DNA of 64,000 nt from DASZIT01 sp052143315 (GCA_052143315.1 JBKQTE010000066.1:1-64000); one strand, 5' to 3'; shown: positions 17,130-26,664, counted from the first letter of the stretch. The notes: generated by a model not told the origin, from the sequence alone. Numbers and translations: made by a program.

Positions 17130-18287
17130 CTACCCCAGCAGCGCCTTTGCGATGACCACCCGCTGGACCTGGTTGGTGCCCTCGTAGATCTGGGTGATCT
17201 TGGCGTCGCGCATGAACCGCTCCACCGGAAAGTCCTTGGTGAAGCCGTACCCGCCGAGGAGCTGCACGGCGTCGGTGGTGATGGACATGGCGGCATCGGA
17301 GGCGAAGCACTTGGCCATCGCCCCCACCTTGGTCAGCTCGCCCTCGGGGTCTCCGTTGTCGACCAGGGAGCAGGCCCGGTAGACGAGGGTGCGGGCAGCC
17401 TCGTTCTTCATGGCCATGTCGGCCAGCATGAAGCGCAGGCCCTGCAGCTCGGCGATCGGCTTTCCGAAGGCCTTGCGCTCCCTCATATACCCGGCGGCGA
17501 CGTCGATCGCCCCCTGGGCGATGCCCACCGCCTGGGCGCCGATGGTGGGGCGGCTGCGGTCGAGGGTGTGCATGGCGACGGTGAACCCTCGCCCCTCCTC
17601 GCCGATCAGGTTGGCGGCCGGCACCCTCACCCGGTCGAAGATCACCTCGCCGGTGGGGCTGCCCCGGACGCCGAGCTTGTCCTCGAGCTTGCCGACCTCG
17701 ACGCCCCAGTCGGCCTCGACGGCGAAGCAGCTGATGCCCCGGTGCCGCGACTCCGGGTCGGTCACCGCGAAGACGATGTAGACGTCGGAGATCCCGGCGT
17801 TGGTGATCCAGTACTTGGTGCCGTTGAGGATCCAGTCGTCGCCGTCGCGTACCGCCCGGGTCCGCATGGAGGCCACGTCGCTGCCGGCGTCGGCCTCCGA
17901 GAGGCAGTAGCTGGCCTGCCACTCGCCGCTGGCGATCCGGGGCAGGTACCGCTGCTTCAGCTCCTCGGACGCCCAGTTCATCACCGGCAGCATCCCCAGC
18001 TTGGAGATCAACATGGTGAGCGACGTGGACGCACACACCCTGGCCAGCTCCTCGGCCATGATCGCCTGGGTGACCATGTCCGCCCCGGCCCCCCCGTACT
18101 CAGCCGGGATGCCCAGCGACGGGAGCTCCAGCTCGACGCAGGCATCGAACGAGGCCTGTGGATAAGTGGCGTCCCGGTCGACCGCCGCCGCCTGGGGGGC
18201 GATCCGGGCTTCCGCGAACTGCCGGACGGTGTCGCGGAACTGCCGATGGGTGTCGTTCAGGGCGAAGGTGACCTCTTCCATCGCCAC
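17130..18287 (-). CDS. Acyl-CoA dehydrogenase
   Basis: 385 residues, full length. The N-terminal helical domain is followed by the FAD-contacting CLSEADAGSDV and WITNAG, the mid beta-domain, and the C-terminal helical domain. Glu369 in QIYEGTNQVQR is the catalytic base of short/medium-chain members. It should oxidise an acyl-CoA to the 2,3-enoyl-CoA, passing electrons to ETF; an etfBA pair lies at 58.4-60.1 kb. GTG 18287 or the ATG two codons later could start it. Its last 72 bp recur twice elsewhere in the window. Confidence 0.92.
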   Translation of the reverse strand: MAMEEVTFALNDTHRQFRDTVRQFAEARIAPQAAAVDRDATYPQASFDACVELELPSLGIPAEYGGAGADMVTQAIMAEELARVCASTSLTMLISKLGMLPVMNWASEELKQRYLPRIASGEWQASYCLSEADAGSDVASMRTRAVRDGDDWILNGTKYWITNAGISDVYIVFAVTDPESRHRGISCFAVEADWGVEVGKLEDKLGVRGSPTGEVIFDRVRVPAANLIGEEGRGFTVAMHTLDRSRPTIGAQAVGIAQGAIDVAAGYMRERKAFGKPIAELQGLRFMLADMAMKNEAARTLVYRACSLVDNGDPEGELTKVGAMAKCFASDAAMSITTDAVQLLGGYGFTKDFPVERFMRDAKITQIYEGTNQVQRVVIAKALLG

Positions 18288-18430
18288 AAGTTACTCACTG
18301 GTAGCAGCCCCCCGGAACGGCCCGGGAGAGACGCGCGCTAAAGGTCCTCGGGGAATTGCTCGACATATGAGGGAGCCATATGCGCGAGCTGTGGTGATCA
18401 ATTGACACATAAAGTGGTGGAGGCAGTCCA

Positions 18431-18775
18431 ATGAGTGACGTAGCCCAAGGTCCGAACTGGTGGATAGCCAGCGATGGCAAGTGGTATCCGCCCGATCTGC
18501 ACCCTTCGGTGCGGGCCCAGGTACCGGCGACAGCGCCGGTGGGGGCCTCCGCATCCGCCGGGGGCAGACCGGGGGAGCAGCAGGCCCACGTCGGGCCCCA
18601 GTTCCCCGACCTGTTCCAGGCGGCCCTGCAGGGGTCGTCGATCGCCGACAACGTCCAGGTGATCGAGACCGGCGACGACCGCCATCGGCAGGTCCCGGCG
18701 CGGGGATACGGCGACACCTTCATGGTGGGGCCGTCGGCCGACGCCTCGAAGAAGAAGCGCCGCCGGGGCCGCTGA
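18431..18775 (+). CDS. Small WWxASDGKWYPP-motif protein
   Basis: 114 residues. The N-terminus has GPNWWIASDGKWYPPDLHP, a short Trp/Tyr/Pro motif seen at the ends of many actinobacterial membrane or secreted proteins. The middle is Ala/Gly/Pro-rich and the C-terminus strongly basic (KKKRRRGR). GGTGGAGG about 9 nt before ATG 18431 supports the start. No membrane segment is visible; function unknown. Confidence 0.7.
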   Translation: MSDVAQGPNWWIASDGKWYPPDLHPSVRAQVPATAPVGASASAGGRPGEQQAHVGPQFPDLFQAALQGSSIADNVQVIETGDDRHRQVPARGYGDTFMVGPSADASKKKRRRGR

Positions 18776-18817
18776 GTCTGGCGCCGGCCTCCCGGCACCC
18801 GAGGAAGACGGCAGGCA

Positions 18818-18849
18818 GAGCCACCCACGGCCCAGGCCGGGGGTGGCTC
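18818..18849 (+). terminator. Hairpin terminator after the WWxASDGKWYPP gene
   Basis: Nine-base perfect arms, GAGCCACCC and GGGTGGCTC, enclose a 14-nt loop that itself contains GGCC-GGCC. It begins ~43 nt after the stop and lacks a T-run, as many actinobacterial terminators do. Confidence 0.5.
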
Positions 18850-18885
18850 GACCGCGTCCGGTGGCGGTCGCCCCGGCATGGTCGC

Positions 18886-18987
18886 TCATGGATGGTCGGC
18901 CAGATGCTCAGTCAGCAGATCGTGCAGCTTCGCCGGCGCCTCGTCCGGAACCCAGTGACTGATGCCTTCGAGCTCCTCGAACCGGTA
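18886..18987 (-). pseudogene. Alpha/beta hydrolase C-terminal remnant
   Basis: About 33 codons ending in a TGA read RFEELEGISHWVPDEAPAKL then HDLLTEHLADHP. This is the catalytic-His strand and last helix of epoxide-hydrolase-like proteins (SHW, then PxxL). The sequence before it in the same frame is noncoding in character, so only the gene's end survives. Confidence 0.6.
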
Positions 18988-19060
18988 GGGCCCGCCTCGA
19001 TGGCGACGGCTTCGAGCTCGGTCGTCACCGCTCCCCCACCCCGCCGGACCGGCCGGACCG

Positions 19061-19582
19061 TCAGCCCCGGTCCGGGAGGTGCAGGAGCTGGCGCCACTCG
19101 CCCAGGCGGCCGGCGATCGCCTCGGGGGTGAGGTCCAGCGCCGCCTCGTCCACCGCTGCGGCAATGTCCCGTTGAGCGTGGTAGTGGTGCGACGCCGAGC
19201 GGAACAGCGGGGCCCTGGCCGCCACCAGCTCCTCCGGAGCGCCCCCCAGGAACCCCCACAGGGTGAAGGCGAAGGTCAGGTCGTGGATGACCGGGGCCCG
19301 CCCGTACCGGGCGGCCCGCCGCATGGCCACCGCCGTGCCGCCGGCGATGGCGTCCTCGACTGACTCACCCGGTCCGAGGACGACCCGGTCCTCGAACCGG
19401 CGGGCCAGCTTCAGGGCATAGCCCTGGTCGGGGCCGTTGGTGCCGAACAGCTTGCCGGCGGGGGCCCGGGTGCTCCGGAGCTCGGACGGGCGGGACTGCG
19501 TCCAGATGGACGGCACCTCGAGCCGGTAGGTCGGTCGGACCTGATCGGCCTCGACGATCGGCACGAAGCTGGGCTGGGTCAT
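19061..19582 (-). CDS. Conserved hypothetical protein
   Basis: 173 residues, soluble, rich in Ala/Arg, with no signal peptide. Notable stretches are GTNGPDQGYALKLARRFEDR and a His-rich SASHHYHAQRDIAAAVDE. I do not recognise a catalytic motif. ATG 19582 is preceded by AGGAGCGC. It is separated from cimA by ~48 bp on the same strand and may be co-transcribed downstream of it. Confidence 0.65.
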   Translation of the reverse strand: MTQPSFVPIVEADQVRPTYRLEVPSIWTQSRPSELRSTRAPAGKLFGTNGPDQGYALKLARRFEDRVVLGPGESVEDAIAGGTAVAMRRAARYGRAPVIHDLTFAFTLWGFLGGAPEELVAARAPLFRSASHHYHAQRDIAAAVDEAALDLTPEAIAGRLGEWRQLLHLPDRG

Positions 19583-19630
19583 GGTGCGCTCCTGGTCACG
19601 GTACGGCCGGCGGCGGTGGGACCGGTACGG

Positions 19631-21382
19631 CTAGGCACCGGCCGGCTCCGACGTCCGGAGCAGACCGTAGACGATGGAGTCAGAGAGGGCCTGCCAGGAC
19701 GCCTCGATGATGTCCTCGGACACCCCGATGGTCGTCCAGGTCCGGTCGCCGTCGCTGGAGTCGATGAGCACCCGGGTGACCGAGCCGGTCCCCTTGGCGG
19801 AGTCGAGCACCCGCACCCGGTAGTCGACCAGGTGGATGCCGGAGAGCGCCGGGTAGCGGGACCCGATGGCGGCCCGCAACGCCCCGTCCAGGGCGTTGAC
19901 CGGGCCGTTCCCCTCGGCAGTGGCGACGATCCGGTCGGTGCCCACCAGCACCTTGACGGTGGCCTCGGTTGCCCGGGCGGCCGAGTGGTCGGCGATCACC
20001 CGGTACGACTCGAGCTCGAAGAACCGCTGTTCCCAGCCGGTGGCGTTCCGAAGCAGCAGCTCGAGCGATCCGTCGGCCACCTCGAAGTGGTAGCCCTCGT
20101 GCTCCAGCCGCTTGAGCGAGTCGAGGACCGACGCCATGGCCGCCGAGTCGAGCTCGAGCCCCAGCTCGGCCGCCTTGAAGCTGAGGGTGGAGCGGCCGGC
20201 CATCTCCGAGACGACGAAGCGGGTGCCGTTGCCCACCAGGTCCGGTGAGATGTGCTCGTAGGCATCGGATCGTCGGGCGATGGCCGAGGTGTGGAGGCCG
20301 GCCTTGTGGGCGAAGACCGACGCCCCCACGAACGGCTGCTGCGGGTTGGGAGGGATGTTGACCAGCTCGGCGATGTGGTGGGCCACCGGCGTTAGCCGCT
20401 CGATGCGGTCGGCCGGGATGGTCCGGACGTGCAGCTTCAGCGACAGGTCGGGGATGGTGGCGGAGAGATCGGCGTTGCCGGCCCGCTCGCCGTACCCGTT
20501 GACGCACCCCTGGACGTGGGTGGCCCCGGCCGCCACCGCCGCCAGGGAGTTGGCCACCGCGCAGCCACTGTCGTTGTGGAAGTGGACGCCGACCTGGGTC
20601 TCGTACCCCCCGAAGACGGTCGACACGATCCGCTCCACCTCGTGGGGCAGGGTCCCCCCGTTGGTGTCGCACAGGACGAGCGTCTCGGCCCCCGCCTCCT
20701 CGGCGGCCCGCAGGATGCGGAGGGAGAACTGCGGGTTGGCCTTGTAGCCGTCGAAGAAGTGTTCGGCGTCGAGGAAGACCCGGAGGTCGTGGGCGCGGAG
20801 GAACTCCACCGAGTCCGCCACCATGGCCACCGCTTCATCGAGGGTCGTCCGGAGCGCCTCCACCACGTGCATCTCCGATGCCTTGGCCACGATGCAGACG
20901 GCCGGTGTCCGGGCCTCCACCAGGTGACGGAGGGTCTCGTCGTCCTCCGCCCTCAGCCCGGACCGGCGGGTGGACCCGAACGCCACCAGGGTGGCGGTGC
21001 CCAGGGACAGCTCGGCCGGGGCCCGAGCGAAGAACTCGGCGTCCTTGGGATTGGCCCCCGGCCAGCCCCCCTCGATGAAGGTCACCCCCAGGTGGTCGAG
21101 CTGCTCGGCCACCCGGAGCTTGTCGTCCACGGTGAGCGACAGGCCCTCCTGCTGCGACCCGTCCCGGAGGGTGGTGTCGAAGACGTCGACCGCCTCGGGG
21201 AGGTCCGGCAGGTCGAAGCGGTGGCCGGGACCCTCCGCCGGACGCCCGTGGCCGGTCGCCCTCACCCGCTCCTTGCCCTGGGCGTGCGACTCCTGCCCGG
21301 GGGTCAGGCTGTGGGTGTGTCCATGCCCGTGGGGATGGGTGTGCCCCGGTCCGTCGGCGAGGGTGGGGCCTTCATTCGACAT
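19631..21382 (-). CDS. cimA: (R)-citramalate synthase
   Basis: The DRE-TIM-like condensing domain begins at FDTTLRDGSQQEGLSLTVDD; HFHNDSGCAVANSLA and NGYGERAGNADL are metal and active-site motifs, and the C-terminal ~120 residues form the LeuA-type allosteric domain. The TIGR00977-like arrangement suggests condensation of pyruvate with acetyl-CoA to citramalate, a threonine-independent entry to isoleucine. ATG 21382 overlaps the last 11 nt of ilvE. The first ~45 residues carry a His-rich run (HTHPHGHGHTH) not needed by the enzyme. An LeuA homologue is the alternative reading, less likely from the motif set. Confidence 0.9.
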   Translation of the reverse strand: MSNEGPTLADGPGHTHPHGHGHTHSLTPGQESHAQGKERVRATGHGRPAEGPGHRFDLPDLPEAVDVFDTTLRDGSQQEGLSLTVDDKLRVAEQLDHLGVTFIEGGWPGANPKDAEFFARAPAELSLGTATLVAFGSTRRSGLRAEDDETLRHLVEARTPAVCIVAKASEMHVVEALRTTLDEAVAMVADSVEFLRAHDLRVFLDAEHFFDGYKANPQFSLRILRAAEEAGAETLVLCDTNGGTLPHEVERIVSTVFGGYETQVGVHFHNDSGCAVANSLAAVAAGATHVQGCVNGYGERAGNADLSATIPDLSLKLHVRTIPADRIERLTPVAHHIAELVNIPPNPQQPFVGASVFAHKAGLHTSAIARRSDAYEHISPDLVGNGTRFVVSEMAGRSTLSFKAAELGLELDSAAMASVLDSLKRLEHEGYHFEVADGSLELLLRNATGWEQRFFELESYRVIADHSAARATEATVKVLVGTDRIVATAEGNGPVNALDGALRAAIGSRYPALSGIHLVDYRVRVLDSAKGTGSVTRVLIDSSDGDRTWTTIGVSEDIIEASWQALSDSIVYGLLRTSEPAGA

Positions 21383-22301
21383 AGTCGAGCCAGTCCTTGT
21401 ACTGGTCGACCTCACCCCGGACGGTGGCGAAGTAGATCTGCTGGAGCTGCTGGGTGATCGGTCCCGGCCTGCCGGTACCCACCTGGCGGTCGTCGACCGA
21501 GCGGATCGGCACCACCTCGGCCGCCGTGCCGGTCAGGAACGCCTCGTCGGCGGTGTAGAGGTCGGTCCGGATGATCTGCTCGTAGACCACCTCGAGGCCC
21601 AGGTCGCGGGCGATGGTCTCCACCGACTTCTGGGTGATGCCCTCCAGGGCACCCGAGTCGGAGCTCGGGGGGGTCATCAGCCGACTGCCGCGGACGATGA
21701 AGATGTTCTCCCCGGTGCATTCGCTGACGTTGCCGTCCGGCGACAGGAGGATGGCCTCGTCGTACCCCGACCGGATGGCCTCCACCTTGGCCAACGAGGA
21801 GTTGACGTACATACCGGTCCCCTTGGCGGCGGTGGGCACCGCGTTGGGGTCGTGACGGCGCCACGAGCTGATTTTGGTGGAGACGCCGTTGGCGACACCC
21901 TCGGCGCCCAGGTAGGTGCCCCACGGCCAGGCGGCGATGGAGACGTTGACCGGGCAGGGCAGCGGGTTGAGGCCCATCTCGCCGTAGCCCAGGTAGACCA
22001 GCGGGCGGATGTAGCAGCCGTCGTCGAGACCGTTCACCCGCACCAGGGCCCGGGTCGCCTCCACCAGCTGGTCGACCGTGTACGGGACGTCGATCATGAA
22101 CACCTTGGCCGAGGCGAACAGCCGCTCGATGTGGTCGCGCAGACGGAACACCGCGACGCCGGTGGCGGTGGGGTAGGCGCGGACCCCCTCGAACACTCCG
22201 GAGCCGTAGTGCATGGTGTGCGTCAGCACGTGCACGGTGGCATCGGCCCAGTCGACGAACTCGCCGTCCATCCAGATCTTGTCGGTCGGGGTCAGGGGCA
22301 C
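21372..22301 (-). CDS. ilvE: Branched-chain amino acid aminotransferase
   Basis: 309 residues of fold-type IV PLP aminotransferase. Lys160 in TAAKGTGMY aligns with the PLP lysine of the family, and GEMGLNPLP and CTGENIF are group motifs. It transaminates 2-oxo acids of Leu, Ile and Val with glutamate. It starts 3 bp after the leuB stop, and its end overlaps the cimA start, giving a tight leuB-ilvE-cimA operon. Confidence 0.95.
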   Translation of the reverse strand: MPLTPTDKIWMDGEFVDWADATVHVLTHTMHYGSGVFEGVRAYPTATGVAVFRLRDHIERLFASAKVFMIDVPYTVDQLVEATRALVRVNGLDDGCYIRPLVYLGYGEMGLNPLPCPVNVSIAAWPWGTYLGAEGVANGVSTKISSWRRHDPNAVPTAAKGTGMYVNSSLAKVEAIRSGYDEAILLSPDGNVSECTGENIFIVRGSRLMTPPSSDSGALEGITQKSVETIARDLGLEVVYEQIIRTDLYTADEAFLTGTAAEVVPIRSVDDRQVGTGRPGPITQQLQQIYFATVRGEVDQYKDWLDYVE

Positions 22302-22304
22302 GGC

Positions 22305-23324
22305 TTACAGCCTTTCTGCAATGGCGTCGCCGATGGCGACGGTTGAGAGGGTCGGATCGGGGGTGGAGGTGATGAACCCCTGTACCGCCTTGGTCACCCG
22401 CTCGGCGGCATCGGGCTCGCCGAGGTGGTCGAGCATCAGGGCCGCCGACCGGATGGCGGCGGCCGGGTTGGCCTTGCCGGTGCCGGCGATGTCGTGGGCG
22501 GCGCCGTGGACCGGCTCGAAGAGCGACGGGCCGGTGCGGGCCGGATTGAGATTGGCCGAGGCGGCATAGCCGATCCCCCCGGCGATGGCACCGGCCAGGT
22601 CGGTGATGATGTCGCCGAACAGGTTGTCGGTGACGATCACGTCGTACCGGCCAGGGTTCTCCACCAGGTAGATGCAGCTGGCGTCCACGTGGTTGTAGTC
22701 GACGGTCACCTCCGGGAACTCGATGGCCACCTCGTCGGTCGTCCGCTGCCACAGGTCGCCGGCGAAGGTCAGGACGTTGGTCTTGTGCACCAGCGTCAAC
22801 TGCCGGCGGGGGCGCGTGGCGGCCAGTTCGAAGGCGAAGCGCACGCACCGCTCCACCCCGTGGCGGGTGTTGACCGACCCCTGGGTGGCCACCTCGAACG
22901 GGGTGCCCTTCCGGAGGAACCCGCCCTCGCCGGCGTAGGTGCCCTCGGTGTTCTCACGGACGACCACGAAGTCGCAGTCGGGCGAAAGTGCACCGGGCAC
23001 GCCGGTGAACGGCCGCAGGTTCACGTAGAGGTCGAGCTCGGAGCGGAGGCGCAGCAGCAGGCCGCGCTCGAGCGTGCCCGAAGGGATGTCGGTGGAGCCC
23101 ACCGGGGGGCCGATGGCACCCAGCAGCACCGCATCCTGGTCGCGCAGCGCCTCGAGGTCGGCCTCGGGGAGTACGTCGCCGGTCCGCAGGAACCGGGAGG
23201 CGCCCAGGTCGTACTCGGTGGTGTCGAGGGGAACCCCGGCGGCAGCCACCACCTTCAACGCCTCGGCCACCACCTCGGGCCCGATGCCGTCACCGCCGAT
23301 GATCCCAACCCTGTAGGTGCTCAC
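22305..23324 (-). CDS. leuB: 3-isopropylmalate dehydrogenase
   Basis: GTG 23324 is chosen: AGAAGGA lies 8 nt upstream and the protein then begins STYRVGIIGGDGIGPEV. Markers of the family are VVRENTEGTYAGEGG, the Lys in HKTNVL, VTDNLFGDIITDLAG for Mg and substrate, and GTGKANP. It oxidatively decarboxylates 3-isopropylmalate in leucine synthesis; related tartrate or isocitrate enzymes are less likely given ilvE and cimA next door. The 250-bp leader carries an attenuator. Confidence 0.93.
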   Translation of the reverse strand: MSTYRVGIIGGDGIGPEVVAEALKVVAAAGVPLDTTEYDLGASRFLRTGDVLPEADLEALRDQDAVLLGAIGPPVGSTDIPSGTLERGLLLRLRSELDLYVNLRPFTGVPGALSPDCDFVVVRENTEGTYAGEGGFLRKGTPFEVATQGSVNTRHGVERCVRFAFELAATRPRRQLTLVHKTNVLTFAGDLWQRTTDEVAIEFPEVTVDYNHVDASCIYLVENPGRYDVIVTDNLFGDIITDLAGAIAGGIGYAASANLNPARTGPSLFEPVHGAAHDIAGTGKANPAAAIRSAALMLDHLGEPDAAERVTKAVQGFITSTPDPTLSTVAIGDAIAERL

Positions 23325-23439
23325 TGTCCGGTCCTTCTGCTCTGGTGCGATGGCTGCATCTGCGTTGGTCGCCAACGTCTGCCTGCCCGGTGTCACGGTC
23401 GGTGGTGCGGGTGCAGGGCCGGCCGGCGCCCGGAAATTG

Positions 23440-23464
23440 AAAAACCGCCCACCGAGTGGACGGT
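23440..23464 (-). terminator. Attenuator terminator before leuB
   Basis: On the minus strand ACCGTCCAC pairs with GTGGGCGGT across a TCG loop (one G-T wobble) and is followed at once by TTTTT. It is a textbook intrinsic terminator, placed 116 bp before the leuB start and after a small leader frame, so it should stop transcription before leuB unless disrupted. Confidence 0.75.
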
Positions 23465-23469
23465 CAAAA

Positions 23470-23494
23470 GGTACACACCGGTTCGGTCTGTACC
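23470..23494 (-). promoter_or_regulatory. Leader hairpin 1, overlapping the leader stop codon
   Basis: GGTACAGACCG and CGGTGTGTACC pair at 10 of 11 positions around an AAC loop; TTTT follows. The first G is the last base of the leader TAG. A ribosome stalled a few codons earlier would cover or free this arm; ACCGA in it can pair with TCGGT inside the terminator hairpin. The near-perfect dyad could also be a protein operator. Confidence 0.6.
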
Positions 23495-23550
23495 TAGTCG
23501 AGGCTAATTACGTTCCGGCGACGGAGGGTGGCGTGCGACATCAGACCCAT
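23494..23550 (-). CDS. Leader peptide of the leuB-ilvE-cimA operon
   Basis: An 18-codon frame, MGLMSHATLRRRNVISLD, stop TAG. Val and Ile use GTA and ATT, AT-ending codons that are rare in this GC-rich window, followed by Ser, Leu (CTC) and Asp at the end. The frame stops exactly where hairpin 1 begins. GGGAG is 3 nt before the ATG, closer than usual, so the ATG at codon 4 may be the real start. The likely role is ribosome-mediated attenuation sensing branched-chain aminoacyl-tRNA. Confidence 0.6.
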   Translation of the reverse strand: MGLMSHATLRRRNVISLD

Positions 23551-23604
23551 AGTCTCCCGCGCCGGGCACCCCACCGTCAACCCCGTCGAGCCGCCGGCCT
23601 CCGG

Positions 23605-24246
23605 TCAGGCCGGGGCGGGGCGGCTCCAGGCGCCCCGGACCTCGCCCCAGGGGATCCGGCCCTCACGCAGGCACCGCGACGCCGGTCCCCGACACTCCAC
23701 CACGGTCGACGGCGGGCCGCCGCACACCCCCCCGTCGACCACCGCCGCCAGCTCGTCCCCGGACGGGAAGGAGGCGACCGCCTCCGCCGCGGTGGTGGCC
23801 GGCGGCCCGCCGTGCCGGTTGGCACTGGTGATCGCCAGCGGGCCGACCACCAGGCACAACGCCCGGACCACCGGGTGGTCGGGCCAGCGAACCCCCACCG
23901 TCCACCGCCCGCTCGGGCCGCCGCCCAGGTCGACGGCGAACCCCTTCCGGCGCGGCACCACCAGGGTCAGCGGCCCGGGCCAGTAGCGTTCGGCCAGGCC
24001 CCGGGCCGCCGGTCCGAGCACCCCGGCCACCGTCTCGACCTGGTCCCAGCTCGCCACCAGCACCGGCACGGGGACCTCGGTCGGGCGATCCTTGAGGGCG
24101 AAGACCCGCGCCACTGCCCCCGGGGCCAGCGGGTCGACGGCCAGGCCGTACACCGTGTCGGTGGGGACGGCCACCACCGCTCCGGCCCGGAGCAGCTGCG
24201 CCGCCTCGCCGAGGGCGTCCGGGTCGCCACCGTCCAGCCGGACCAC
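23605..24246 (-). CDS. tsaC: L-threonylcarbamoyladenylate synthase (TsaC/Sua5)
   Basis: 213 residues. VAVPTDTVYGLAVDP binds the nucleotide; LKDRP and PGPLTLVVPRRKG are core YrdC motifs; ITSANRHGG and STVVECRG complete it. It makes the threonylcarbamoyl-AMP used for t6A37 of ANN-reading tRNAs. The chosen GTG 24246 lies just after the prmC stop. The prfA-prmC-tsaC order is the usual actinobacterial one. Confidence 0.9.
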   Translation of the reverse strand: MVRLDGGDPDALGEAAQLLRAGAVVAVPTDTVYGLAVDPLAPGAVARVFALKDRPTEVPVPVLVASWDQVETVAGVLGPAARGLAERYWPGPLTLVVPRRKGFAVDLGGGPSGRWTVGVRWPDHPVVRALCLVVGPLAITSANRHGGPPATTAAEAVASFPSGDELAAVVDGGVCGGPPSTVVECRGPASRCLREGRIPWGEVRGAWSRPAPA

Positions 24247-24251
24247 CGCGG

Positions 24252-25178
24252 TCAGCGCCCCGCCACCAACATCCGGAGCCGGCCGGCCAGGTCCCGCTCC
24301 GTCCGGATCCGGGTCAGCCCGGCTCGCCGGGCCGCATCGAGGGCGGCGTCGGCCTGGTGGGGGGCGATCTCGACCACCAGGCGGCCACCCGGACGGAGCC
24401 ATCGGGGGGCACCGGCCACGATGGCCTCGACGTCGGCCATACCGCCGACGCCGGCCGTGCCGGACGGCGCCACCAACGCCCCCTCCGGCTCCCAGTCCCG
24501 CACCCCGGGGTCGAGCCCGGCCAGCTCCGACTCCGACACGTACGGCGGGTTGGCGACGATCAGGTCGGCCCGGCCGGCCAGCGTGCCGGGCTGCGCCGCG
24601 AACCACCACCCGAGAGCCAGGTGCACCCGGGCGCCAGCCGCCGCCACCTGGTCCGACAGCCGGTCGAGGTTGGCGGCGGCCACCTCGAGCGCCCCGGCCG
24701 ACTCGTCGGAGGCCCACACCTCGAGTCCCGGCCAGCGCGGGCCGGCCTCGGTGGCCAGGGCCAGGGCGACGGCCCCCGAACCGGTGCCGAGGTCGATGCA
24801 TTGCACCGACTCACCCGTCGGGCGACCGGGACCGGCCAAGGTGGAGCCGAGCTCGCCGAGGGCCACCTCGACCACCTGCTCGGTCTCCGGCCGGGGGATG
24901 AGGACCCGCCGGTCGACGTCGAGCTCGAGCGACCGGAAGGCCCAACGCCCCAGCACGTACTGGAGCGGCTCGCCGGCGGCCCGGCGCTCGATGAGCACCC
25001 GGAAGTGCCCGTCCCGGGCGACCGGAGTCGGCGCCGCGCCGGGCTCGGTGTCCACGTGCTCGAGGATCCAGCCGGCCTCACGACGGTCGACTCCCCGGGT
25101 GCCGGCCCAGGCCAGCAGCCGCCGCCGCTCGTCGGCCTCCACCCGGCCCGACCCGTTGTCGGTCCCCACCGCCGGCAC
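24252..25178 (-). CDS. prmC: Release factor glutamine methyltransferase
   Basis: 308 residues. N-terminal helical domain, then PRPETE, the SAM loop DLGTGSGAVAL, and NPPYVSESEL for the target glutamine. It methylates the GGQ glutamine of RF1 and RF2. GTG 25178 begins 1 bp after the stop of prfA, its substrate gene. Confidence 0.93.
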   Translation of the reverse strand: MPAVGTDNGSGRVEADERRRLLAWAGTRGVDRREAGWILEHVDTEPGAAPTPVARDGHFRVLIERRAAGEPLQYVLGRWAFRSLELDVDRRVLIPRPETEQVVEVALGELGSTLAGPGRPTGESVQCIDLGTGSGAVALALATEAGPRWPGLEVWASDESAGALEVAAANLDRLSDQVAAAGARVHLALGWWFAAQPGTLAGRADLIVANPPYVSESELAGLDPGVRDWEPEGALVAPSGTAGVGGMADVEAIVAGAPRWLRPGGRLVVEIAPHQADAALDAARRAGLTRIRTERDLAGRLRMLVAGR

Positions 25179-25179
25179 G

Positions 25180-26244
<1,065 letters not shown>

Positions 26245-26327
26245 GGCCCAAGGGTAGTTGCCGCCGGAACCGTCGCCGGTCCGACCGGCGCGGCGGCCGT
26301 CGACCGGGGCGGCCCGGTCAGTGGCGA

Positions 26328-26564
26328 TCAGGAAGCGGCGGGCCCCGACGTCTTCTTCCGCGAGCCCGCCTTGGCGTAGCGACGCTGGAAGCGCTCGACG
26401 CGACCTCCGGAGTCGACCAGCTTCTGCTTGCCGGTGAAGAACGGGTGGCACTCGTTGCACAGCTCGAGGTGCACGTCCGCCTTGGTGGACCGGGTCGTGA
26501 ACGTGTTGCCACACGAGCAGTGCACGGTGGCCTCGACGTAGTTGGGGTGGATGTCGGTCTTCAT
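26328..26564 (-). CDS. rpmE: 50S ribosomal protein L31 (zinc-binding form)
   Basis: 78 residues. Cys16, Cys18, Cys36 and Cys39 form the C+ zinc site of L31. The C-terminal tail after GGRVERFQRRY is basic and ~15 residues longer than in compact homologues. It lies between rho and prfA, as in other actinobacteria. Confidence 0.95.
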   Translation of the reverse strand: MKTDIHPNYVEATVHCSCGNTFTTRSTKADVHLELCNECHPFFTGKQKLVDSGGRVERFQRRYAKAGSRKKTSGPAAS

Positions 26565-26664
26565 TGGATTCTCCCGTGATATCGACGAACCGGAGCTGAC
26601 CTGCCCCTCGATTCGCGGCGGTGGAACTATACCGGTTGGCGTGGCCCCAACCGTTCCGGGCGGA

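Noticed and set aside
23575..23580. TTGACG on the minus strand before the leuB leader taken as a promoter -35
   Set aside because: No TANNNT hexamer at proper spacing; the only AT-rich match overlaps the leader start codon, so the promoter stays unassigned.
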